From contig CAZWFN010000052.1 in assembly GCA_964633205.1 (NCBI GenBank), positions 1 to 36,648 on the forward strand: a DNA stretch of 36,648 nucleotides. The letters are read 5' to 3'. This document shows positions 14,381 to 22,148 of the stretch, piece after piece. A program made the translations under genes and the position numbers. This DNA comes from CAYVQE01 sp964633205 (GTDB lineage Bacteria; Myxococcota; B64-G9). Within the stretch, counting starts at the first letter, position 1. Each line of letters begins with the position of its first letter. The notes below the pieces were generated by a model, which was not told the origin of the DNA, made no database searches, and was given only the letters and a program-made list of their open reading frames with translations.

Positions 14381-15268
14381 ATGAACTCGCTGATCCATAC
14401 CCCCCAGACCGACCCGGACCGGCCCTGCATCGTCACCTGCGCGCTGAGCGGCGTGGTGGCCAACCGCGAGCAGTGCCCGGCCATCCCCTACACCCCCGAG
14501 CAGTACGCCGCCGAGGCGCGCCGCGCCTGGGAGGCCGGCGCGGCCGTGGTCCACATCCACGCCCGCAGCCCGGACGGCTCGCCGTCCTACGAGGTGGCCG
14601 ACTACCGCGCCATCCACCAGGCGGTCACCGCGGCCTGTCCCATCGCCATCAATTTCTCCACCGGGGCGGTGGGCATCTCGACCGAGAAGAAGATCGCCCC
14701 GGTGCGCGAGCTGCGCCCGGCGCTGGCCGCGCTGAACATGGGCTCGATGAACTACGCCAAGTACCACCCCGGCAAGCAGCGCTTCGTGTTCGAGTTCGTC
14801 TTCGAGAATCCCTTCAGCGAGATCATGGACCTGCTCGGCGAGATGAAAGCCGCCGGGGTGCGGCCCGAGATGGAGTGCTTCGACGCCGGCCACGTGGCCA
14901 ACTCCTACCCGCTGATCGACATGGGCCTGCTGGAACGGCCGCTGCAGTACTCGCTGATCCTGGGCGTGGTGGGCGGCATCCCGGCCACGGTGGGCGCGCT
15001 GGCGCACATGGTCTCGGAGCTGCCGGACGGCGCCGAGTGGGAGGTGATCTGCGTATCACGCCAGCAGTGGCGCATGGTGGCGGCCGGCTGCGCACTGGGC
15101 GGCAACCTGCGCGTGGGCCTGGAGGACAATTTCTACCTGGCGCCGGGCCAGATGGCGAAGTCGAACGGCGAGCTGGTGGCCAAGGCGGTGCGCATGATCC
15201 GCGACCAGGGCCGCGAGGTGGCCACGGTCGAGCACTGCCGCGAGCGGCTGGGGCTGATCCACCGCTGA
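14381..15268 (+). CDS. Beta-keto acid cleavage enzyme (BKACE, DUF849 family)
   Basis: A 295-residue TIM-barrel, zinc-dependent enzyme of the 3-keto-5-aminohexanoate cleavage (Kce) family. Family members convert a beta-keto acid plus acetyl-CoA to acetoacetate plus a new acyl-CoA. Signatures are CIVTCALSGVVANREQCPAI, the zinc-binding VHIHARSPDG (H58 and H60), NMGSMNY, ECFDAGHV and the C-terminal GLEDNFYLAPGQMAKSNGEL, whose Glu is the expected third zinc ligand. The length is normal. It is last in the operon, one base after the hydratase stop. In leucine/isovalerate operons this place is usually held by HMG-CoA lyase, for which no gene was seen here. Which beta-keto acid it acts on is unknown. 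Confidence 0.92.
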   Translation: MNSLIHTPQTDPDRPCIVTCALSGVVANREQCPAIPYTPEQYAAEARRAWEAGAAVVHIHARSPDGSPSYEVADYRAIHQAVTAACPIAINFSTGAVGISTEKKIAPVRELRPALAALNMGSMNYAKYHPGKQRFVFEFVFENPFSEIMDLLGEMKAAGVRPEMECFDAGHVANSYPLIDMGLLERPLQYSLILGVVGGIPATVGALAHMVSELPDGAEWEVICVSRQQWRMVAAGCALGGNLRVGLEDNFYLAPGQMAKSNGELVAKAVRMIRDQGREVATVEHCRERLGLIHR

Positions 15269-15320
15269 GCGGTTCGGCCCGGGCGGTACTCGGCCCCGGC
15301 AGCCGGCGGCAACTCGGCGC

Positions 15321-15836
15321 TCAGAAACCCTCGTCGTCGAGGCGCTGGGCGAGCTCCTTGATCTCTTCGCGCTCGAGGTTGAACAGCAGCTTGCGCTCGC
15401 TGTCGACCAGCAGCACGCTGCCGCCGGTGACCGCTGTGCGGGTGCCGTGGGAAGAACCCACCTCTTCGATCAGGCTGTTGATGGCCAGCGGGTCGGGCGC
15501 CTCGCGCACCCCGAAGCAGGGGAAGTCCAGGTTCCACTCTGCGCACAGATCCCAGGCGGCCTGGTTGCTGCCGAACACCAGCGCCACGAACTCCATGTAG
15601 TCGCTCTTGTCGGGATACATCTCGCGCAGCAGCCCGGCGGTGTACTTCGACAGCGGGCAACGGCCCATCAGGAAGGTGATCAACAGGGCGTCCTTGTCAC
15701 CGCGCACCTGGCTCAGGGTGACCTTCTGCTCATTTTCGTCGAGCAGGGTCACCTCGGGCAGGGTGGTCGGCTTGAGCGCGAAGAACACCCCCACCCCGGC
15801 GCCGATCAGCAACATCACCAGCAACAGCTTGTTCAT
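15321..15836 (-). CDS. Membrane-anchored thioredoxin-fold (redoxin-like) protein
   Basis: A 171-residue protein with one N-terminal membrane segment (MNKLLLVMLLIGAGVGVFFA), so the domain faces the periplasm. The remainder follows the peroxiredoxin/TlpA pattern: LPEVTLLDENEQKVTLSQVR, then DALLITFLMGRCPLSK with Cys60-Pro, a later LCAEWNLDFPCFGV with Cys98 and Cys107, and VTGGSVLLVDSERKLLFNL near the end. The C-P-x-S motif recalls AhpC/TSA or SCO-like proteins rather than a CxxC oxidoreductase. ATG 15836 follows AAAGGAG. It converges on the catabolic operon with 52 bases between the stops and probably has nothing to do with it. Confidence 0.75.
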   Translation of the reverse strand: MNKLLLVMLLIGAGVGVFFALKPTTLPEVTLLDENEQKVTLSQVRGDKDALLITFLMGRCPLSKYTAGLLREMYPDKSDYMEFVALVFGSNQAAWDLCAEWNLDFPCFGVREAPDPLAINSLIEEVGSSHGTRTAVTGGSVLLVDSERKLLFNLEREEIKELAQRLDDEGF

Positions 15837-15939
15837 CCGCCGTACTCCTTTCGGTCTGTCGCAGTCGGGTGCGTCCCGGCGCCACTGTAGCAGCTGCCGC
15901 CGATCGGCTCAAATTCGACCCATCGGCTTCACGCCGGGC

Positions 15940-16270
15940 GCCTTGCCGACGTCCCGACGGGGACGGCGTCCCGACGCGCCCTACAGGGACGGAGGTCCCT
16001 CCCGACGCCCCGAAGGGGACGCGCCCAAAGGGGCCGGAGGTCCGGCGCCCTACGGGGACGGAGGTCCCGCCCGGCGCCCTACGCCCTACGGGGACGGCGC
16101 CCTTACGGGGACGGGGGACGGCGCCCTTACGGGGACGGAGGTCCCTCCCGACGCCCCGAAGGGGACGCGCCCAAAGGGGCCGGAGGTCCCGACTGACACC
16201 AAGGTCCCGCCCGCGCCATGGACCGAACGGGACCGGACCGAACGGGGACGACCGAACGGGGACGGAGGTT
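15940..16270. repeat. GGGGACGGAGGT-rich complex repeat tract
   Basis: This part of the 549-base gap between two divergent genes consists of interleaved short repeats. An exact 58-bp unit occurs at 15986-16043 and again at 16132-16189. A 24-base period around GGGACGGCGCCCTTAC occurs twice (16091-16106, 16115-16130). The core GGGACGGAGGT occurs near 15986, 16055, 16132 and 16259. Many cores are followed by CCC or ACCT complements, so they can form hairpins. No gene is credible here; open frames through it change phase at each repeat. The same core surrounds the transposase remnant at 19.4 kb. The rest of the gap (15837-15939, 16271-16385) shows nothing beyond the flanking ribosome binding sites. 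Confidence 0.75.
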
Positions 16271-16385
16271 CTCGGGCAAACAACTTTTCGCACTCGTCAC
16301 CACTGCGTCACCGCATCCCAACCCCGGCTGGCTAGGATGGGTCGGACGGGGCGGGAACCCGGGGGAGGCGGTGGAAGGAGCCACG

Positions 16386-17504
<1,119 letters not shown>

Positions 17505-17524
17505 AAGCCCGCAAATACGGCCAC

Positions 17525-18697
17525 TCACTCCAGGGTCACGGCCACGATCTCCGATCGCGATGCCAGCCGCAGCGGCGGGCCCCAGGTGCCGGTGCCGGAG
17601 CTGGTGTAGAGATGGAAGTCGCCGCTGCGGTGCAGGCCGTGGTCGTAACCGCCGTAGATCCAGCGGGTGAGCAGGGTGAAGGGAAAGAACTGGCCCTGGT
17701 GGGTGTGGCCCGACAGCTGCAGGTCGATGCCGTGGCGGTGGGCGAAATCGAAGCGGGTGTCCGGGCTGAAGTAGGTCCGGTTCTGCTGGGCACCGCGGTC
17801 ACCGGGGGTGCCCAGCACGTCGGTGGGCGTGTGGTAGAGCAGGATGGACGGCCGCTCGGGATCGATCTGCGCGGCCACGGCCTGCGGATCAGCGGCACCG
17901 TCGTGCTCGGGAAAGCCGATGCCCACCAGCTGCAGCCCGGCCACCTCGACCACCTCGTCGTCGAGCAGCCGTATGGATGAGCGCTCGATGACCGGCACGG
18001 TGCGCTCCAGCCCGGCGTAGCCCTCGTGGTTGCCGGTGACGAAGTAGGTCCCGTGCTCGGCCTCGAGCTCGGCAAACGGTGCCATCAGCTCGTCGAAACG
18101 GCCGCCCATGCCGTCGAACAGATCCCCGGTGATCAACACCAGGGCCGGCTGCAGCGCGTTGACCCGCACGACCAGGTCGCGGGCGTAGCCCTCCCCGCGC
18201 ACCACGCCCAGGTGCACGTCGCTCAGCTGCACCACGGTGCGGCCGCGCCAGTGGTCGGGCAGGTTCTTCAGCGCCACCGCGATGCGGGTGAGCTGCGGCC
18301 GGCGGGCGTTCCAGGCCCCGTAGACCGTCAGCGCCACGGCCAGGCCCAACCCGCACAGCACCACGATGCGCATGTCCGGCACCCGGCCGATCAGGCGGGC
18401 CATCAAGTAGAACAGCCACACCAGCCCGGCGGCCTGCAGCAGCTGGATGAACAGGCCCAACCACACCACCGACACCAGGCCGTAGCCCTCGAACACGACG
18501 TTGCGATCGAGCCGCAGCAGCAGGTTGGCGAAGACGAAGCTCAGGGTCAAAAACAACGGCACCAGAAACAGCGCCAGCTTCACCCCGCGCTGGCTCAGGT
18601 CGAAAAACTTCACCACGGTCAGGTACAGCACGTAATGGGCACCCAGCAAGCCCAGCAGGAAGGGCAGCACGAACAATACGATGCGCAAAACACCCAT
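17525..18697 (-). CDS. Membrane metallophosphoesterase (YaeI-like)
   Basis: A 390-residue protein with four hydrophobic segments in the first 130 residues (about 3-28, 40-62, 72-100, 110-128), followed by a calcineurin-like metallophosphoesterase domain. The two-metal motifs are all present: QLSDVHLG (D160, H162), TGDLFDG, TGNHEG, LLYHTP and the closing LSGHTHQGQFF. This layout is that of YaeI/YkuE-type enzymes, some of which act on lipid substrates; the substrate here is unknown. The catalytic domain could lie on either membrane face. No operon partner is seen. Confidence 0.88.
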   Translation of the reverse strand: MGVLRIVLFVLPFLLGLLGAHYVLYLTVVKFFDLSQRGVKLALFLVPLFLTLSFVFANLLLRLDRNVVFEGYGLVSVVWLGLFIQLLQAAGLVWLFYLMARLIGRVPDMRIVVLCGLGLAVALTVYGAWNARRPQLTRIAVALKNLPDHWRGRTVVQLSDVHLGVVRGEGYARDLVVRVNALQPALVLITGDLFDGMGGRFDELMAPFAELEAEHGTYFVTGNHEGYAGLERTVPVIERSSIRLLDDEVVEVAGLQLVGIGFPEHDGAADPQAVAAQIDPERPSILLYHTPTDVLGTPGDRGAQQNRTYFSPDTRFDFAHRHGIDLQLSGHTHQGQFFPFTLLTRWIYGGYDHGLHRSGDFHLYTSSGTGTWGPPLRLASRSEIVAVTLE

Positions 18698-18788
18698 GCC
18701 CTGCTTCTACCTCCGGATGGCCGCTCGAGCCAAGGGGAATTCAGCCGCGAGGTCGTTCACCTCCGGAGCCGATCGCTTGTCGGTCGGA

Positions 18789-19346
18789 TCAAGAGTCGGC
18801 CGGCGGATCGGCCCCCGTGCCATCCGTCTGCTTCTTCCGCGCCCGCACCCAGTCACCCACCAGGCGCCTCCTTTCCCGGACCCAGGCTTCGCCGCCCACG
18901 AAGTGACCGCGCGCCTTTTTCGGATCGCGCTTCAGGCCCTTCTTCAGCGCGTAGTCGTCCATCATCTGCCTGAACTTGCGCTGGCGCTGGGCCGCCGTCT
19001 TGCCCAGGCGCAGGTACCAGTCCGGCAGCGTGATCATGCAGGTGAACTCGTTTTTCTCCCCGTAGGCCAGGTAGCGCGCGGTCGAGAACAGGCGCCACTT
19101 TATATGGGTCGGGATGGGGATGATTCCCGCCCGGACCGGGTTGAACAGGTCGTAGAGCATCACCTGGATGGCGTAGGTCTCATCCTGTGAGGCCTTGATC
19201 TTGGGCCGGTCGTGGGCGACCTTGCCCAGGCGGTCGTGGCGCTTGTTGAAGACCATGCCGAAGCGCGAGTGGGCGCGGCGCATGTGGTCGGAGTAGAGGG
19301 ACGGTTCTTCGCCGACCGACCCATTGGTGTGGTTGTGGTTGGTCAT
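18789..19346 (-). pseudogene. Truncated REP-associated Y1 (RAYT-like) transposase
   Basis: From codon ATG 19346 the frame reads MTNHNHTNGSV, then HMRRAHSRFGMVFNKRHDR, VMLYDLFNPVRAGI and FSTARYLAYGEKNEF. This is the pattern of the IS200/Y1 transposases called RAYTs, whose HUH motif is usually MxNHxH. The roughly 60 residues that normally precede the HUH motif are missing; upstream the frame runs into GGGGACGGAGGTTG repeats and then antisense to a membrane-protein gene. It is therefore probably inactive. A basic C-terminal tail (KARGHFVGGEAWVRERRRLV) is retained. It flanks copies of the repeat that also fills 15.94-16.27 kb, which suggests the two were once enzyme and substrate. Confidence 0.75.
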
Positions 19347-19370
19347 CAAGATGTAGCCGGGTATTTTTTT

Positions 19371-19436
19371 GGGGGACGGAGGTTGTTTTTCGTGTTTTTC
19401 GGGGACGGAGGTTGCGGTGTAGGACCTCCGTCCCCC
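19371..19436. repeat. REP-like GGGGACGGAGGTTG repeats beside the transposase
   Basis: Two direct copies of GGGGACGGAGGTTG (starting 19372 and 19401) are separated by a T-rich spacer. An inverted copy, ACCTCCGTCCCCC, lies at 19424-19436, so the second and third copies can form a hairpin. The same core occurs four times at 15.98-16.27 kb. The repeats stand exactly where the N-terminal coding part of the transposase should be. Confidence 0.7.
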
Positions 19437-19456
19437 TTCACGGGCCGGGCCGCCGC

Positions 19457-20047
19457 TCACTGCCGCGGCGGGAGCCCGGCGCTTTCGGAGGGGACCTTCT
19501 CGTTCGCGCTCGGCGGCGGCGCAGTGAGCTTCAGCAGGCCCATGCCCAGCACGGCCAGCAGCATGCCCCCCAGCACCCAATAATACCAGGTCTCCTGCTG
19601 GGGCTCCGCAATGAGGTAGCTGCCCTTCTTGCTCACGTAGATCTGCACGCCCTCGCCCTTGGGAAAGCGCGCCAGCAGCGCATCCGCCGCGTTCATGTTG
19701 GCGAGTTGGATGTACTGGTTCTTGCAGATTCTCAAACGGTCGCGGCGGTAGCCCAGGGAGGAATCGATCTCCTTCGACGTCTGATTGGGCATGACGCTGC
19801 AGGAGACCGGCTGTAGGTTTTTGTAGCGGGGGTGCTGGTACTGGTAGATGATCTGCGCTCCGCGGGGAGGCCGGGGCTTGGAGATGATGATCTGGCCGAA
19901 GACCGTGTCCCAGTCGGCCACGCCGCTGATGCTGTACCACTGGTAGCCGCCCTTGGCCGCCATCAGGATGCCGGCCACCACCAGGACGGCCAGCAGCTGG
20001 CGCGGGCTGCTGCGCCGCTGCACCGAATCCGTTTTCCGTCCCTCCAT
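19457..20047 (-). CDS. DUF3592-like two-helix membrane protein
   Basis: A 196-residue protein with membrane segments at about 17-34 (LLAVLVVAGILMAA) and 155-173 (WYYWVLGGMLLAVLGMGLL). The stretch between them has the DUF3592 pattern: ADWDTVFGQIIISKPRPP, IIYQYQHPRYKNLQPVSCSV, and ADALLARFPKGEGVQIYVSK, which reads like the usual Y..G..V.V.Y.P ending. The role of the family is unknown. ATG 20047 follows GGAGGTGG. The small lipoprotein gene lies 62 bases upstream on the same strand and may be co-transcribed. The 3' end lies beside the repeat cluster. Confidence 0.7.
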   Translation of the reverse strand: MEGRKTDSVQRRSSPRQLLAVLVVAGILMAAKGGYQWYSISGVADWDTVFGQIIISKPRPPRGAQIIYQYQHPRYKNLQPVSCSVMPNQTSKEIDSSLGYRRDRLRICKNQYIQLANMNAADALLARFPKGEGVQIYVSKKGSYLIAEPQQETWYYWVLGGMLLAVLGMGLLKLTAPPPSANEKVPSESAGLPPRQ

Positions 20048-20109
20048 CGTCCAGCCACCTCCAGGCCTGCAAGGCTAGCCGCCTGCACGCGCAGAAGAAA
20101 GTGACGCTG

Positions 20110-20592
20110 CTATTGTCCGCTCCAGCGGGCGCAGCCTGCGAGCTCCCCGGCCACGATCTGGCCGCTGCAGAAGGGCGGGGCCGACAGCTGCTGCAACGCG
20201 AATGCAGCCTGGTCGCCATCGAGTTGCAGGGTGCTGGGGTGGCCGCTGCAGTTGCCCAGGTCCGGCCCACCGACCCCGCCCAGGCTGAGCGTCACCCGGG
20301 CGGCGACCGACCCGCCATCGTCCGGCGCTGCGGCCAGCTCGAAGCGCAGCCGGCCGCCGTCGTCCGGATAGAGGATCCAGACCAAGGGCTGCTCGGTCAG
20401 CACCTGCTCGCCGAAGGCCAGCTGCCAGGCGCGCGCCTGGCCGTCGAGCTCACCCTCGAGCCGGATCTCGCCGGCGGCGCACTCGAGCACATCACCCCCA
20501 TCACCGCCGGCGTCCGCGTCTGTCTGGCCGCCGCCACCGCACGCGGCTGCCAGCAGCAGCCCGCAAAACCCAGCCGCGATCACCTGTTGCAT
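20110..20592 (-). CDS. Small lipoprotein, unknown function
   Basis: A 160-residue predicted lipoprotein: MQQVIAAGFCGLLLAAAC supplies signal and lipobox (LAAAC), followed by a Gly/Asp-rich tether (GGGGQTDADAGGDGGDVLEC). The rest looks like a small beta-rich domain with four more cysteines and no known motif. ATG 20592 follows GGAGGTGCGGG. Lipoproteins with an acidic Gly-rich tether after the lipobox are common in Myxococcota. Confidence 0.7.
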   Translation of the reverse strand: MQQVIAAGFCGLLLAAACGGGGQTDADAGGDGGDVLECAAGEIRLEGELDGQARAWQLAFGEQVLTEQPLVWILYPDDGGRLRFELAAAPDDGGSVAARVTLSLGGVGGPDLGNCSGHPSTLQLDGDQAAFALQQLSAPPFCSGQIVAGELAGCARWSGQ

Positions 20593-20666
20593 CCCGCACC
20601 TCCATCCCCCGCTCCTCCCCCGCTCCCCCCGCTCCTCCCGAATCTGCGATCGCTGGGATGGATGGC

Positions 20667-22070
20667 TCAGCTGCGTCGCCGCAGCGCCAGGCCGAGCAGC
20701 AGCAGCCAGCCGAGCGCCGGCGCGCCGCCGGACCCGCCGGTGGCGCAGCCGTTCTTGCCGCCGCCCGCGCCGCCCGCGGGATCGTCGTCCGTGCCTCCGT
20801 CCCCGTCGTCTCCGTCGTCTCCGTCGTCTCCGTCGTCTGTGCCTCCGTCCCCTTCGTCTCCGTCGTCTCCGTCGTCTGTGCCTCCGTCCCCGTCGTCTCC
20901 GCCGTGGTCCCCGTCGTCTCCGTCGTCAGGCCGGCCGCTGAACAGCGCGCTCCACTCGATCTCGAGCGGCTCGGCGGCGCCGCGGCCGTGGATGCGGATG
21001 GTCATGTCCTCGGGGCCGCGGTAGGCCACCGTCATCAGGTGCAGCCCGGAGGTGCCCATCAACTCGAAGTGGCTGTCGAGATCCTTGGGCCCGCCGGCGG
21101 CGTAGTAGTCGTGCATGAACTGCCCCCCGCCGGGCACCTGGTGGCCGTCGGTCTGGCTGTTGGTGGTGATGATCACCTGGCCGCCGAAGTAGTCGTCCTG
21201 GGGCCGGCGCAGCTGGCCGCAGGGCCCGCCCGCGCCGCAGGTGAACACGCCGGCCCGGCCGGCGGGCGCGAAGTAGTTGAGAAAGGAGCTGGTGGCCACG
21301 TTCATGGCGTCGAGCTCGCCCTGGGCCCACTGCAGGTGCTCGGCCGGCGGCCGCTCGCCCATGCCGGTCAGCACGTGGCGGGTGGCCACCACCCGCGGCA
21401 CCACGGCCTCGGCCATCTCGGCCGAGCCGAAATCGTGGGTCGAGACCTGGGTGCCGTAAGCGTTGACCGCGGTGACCGCGGTGACCATGCCCGGCCAGCC
21501 CAGGTTGACCCAGCGCGGTGAGCCGTCGTCCGGATCCCAGGCGCACAGCAGGTGGTGGCCCGCCGAGGGGAAGGGCGTGCCGAAATCGAGCCGGCGGCTG
21601 GCCAGCAGCTTCACCGGCGCGTCCACGAACTCGCCCCAGCAGGCGTGCGCCCGGCAGCCGTGGTAGTAGGCCAGATCGCTGGACAGGATGTTGAGCACCT
21701 TTAGATCGAGCACGTCCAGGTCGGCTTCCGGAATCTGCGCCCGCACCCCGTCGACGATGCCCTGTAGCTCGTCCTCGATTCCAGCCGGCAGCCACGTGGT
21801 GCGTTCGGTCAGGCTGCGGCCCAGCGGCAGCAGATCGCCGTAGTCGGCCTGTACCTCCTGCCACAGGGTGACGATGTCCTGGGCCAGCGCCACCCCCATG
21901 CCATAGCCCATCTCGTAGTGCGAGCCCCAGACGTGCAGCACGTCGTAGCCGATGCGGTTCTCGTCCAGCCGCCGCTCGATGAATTCGTAGTTCTGCGCCG
22001 CGGCCGGCAGTACCGCGAAGACCTGCAGCGCCAGCAGCACCCCGAAAATGCGCGAGCAGCCTCTGACCAT
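20667..22070 (-). CDS. Secreted C45-like Ntn hydrolase with MYXO-CTERM tail
   Basis: A 467-residue exported protein. A signal peptide ends near AAAQN (about residue 26). The core resembles the C45/acyl-coenzyme A:6-APA acyltransferase-like Ntn hydrolases: helical N-terminal part with YDVLHVWGSHYEMGYGMGVA, candidate nucleophile Cys144 in HACWGEF, then LLASRRLDFG (the usual RNLDW element), NLGWPGMVTAVTAVNAYG and a later ITTNSQTDG. Some members are amidases or acyltransferases; the substrate is unknown. From about residue 383 comes a long Asp/Gly repeat linker (DDGDDGDEGDGGTDD), then GCATGG, a hydrophobic stretch WLLLLGLAL and RRRS. That is a MYXO-CTERM-type sorting tail, implying surface attachment. 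ATG 22070 follows AAAGGAG. Confidence 0.82.
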   Translation of the reverse strand: MVRGCSRIFGVLLALQVFAVLPAAAQNYEFIERRLDENRIGYDVLHVWGSHYEMGYGMGVALAQDIVTLWQEVQADYGDLLPLGRSLTERTTWLPAGIEDELQGIVDGVRAQIPEADLDVLDLKVLNILSSDLAYYHGCRAHACWGEFVDAPVKLLASRRLDFGTPFPSAGHHLLCAWDPDDGSPRWVNLGWPGMVTAVTAVNAYGTQVSTHDFGSAEMAEAVVPRVVATRHVLTGMGERPPAEHLQWAQGELDAMNVATSSFLNYFAPAGRAGVFTCGAGGPCGQLRRPQDDYFGGQVIITTNSQTDGHQVPGGGQFMHDYYAAGGPKDLDSHFELMGTSGLHLMTVAYRGPEDMTIRIHGRGAAEPLEIEWSALFSGRPDDGDDGDHGGDDGDGGTDDGDDGDEGDGGTDDGDDGDDGDDGDGGTDDDPAGGAGGGKNGCATGGSGGAPALGWLLLLGLALRRRS

Positions 22071-22148
22071 GGCGTCTCCTTTCCTCTGGTCCGATACTCG
22101 CCCCGCCCGTCCCGGAGCGTCAAGCGCTGGGCCGGCCGCCGCTCGCGG

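Noticed and set aside
15269..15320. Intrinsic terminator between the BKACE gene and the redoxin-like gene
   Set aside because: The sequence is GC-rich with possible pairing, but there is no T-run on either strand.
15940..16270. CRISPR array
   Set aside because: Repeat units are nested and of several lengths, with no constant spacer size and no cas genes nearby.
18789..20270. A 493-codon transposase fusion extending upstream of 19346
   Set aside because: The extra N-terminal sequence passes through the repeat cluster and an overlapping frame of the DUF3592-like gene; it has no transposase features.
20790..20935. Further copies of the GGGGACGGAGG repeat
   Set aside because: Here the motif arises from codons of the Asp/Gly linker (GAC GGG GAC GGA GGC ACG GAC), in frame with the protein, so codon composition explains it.
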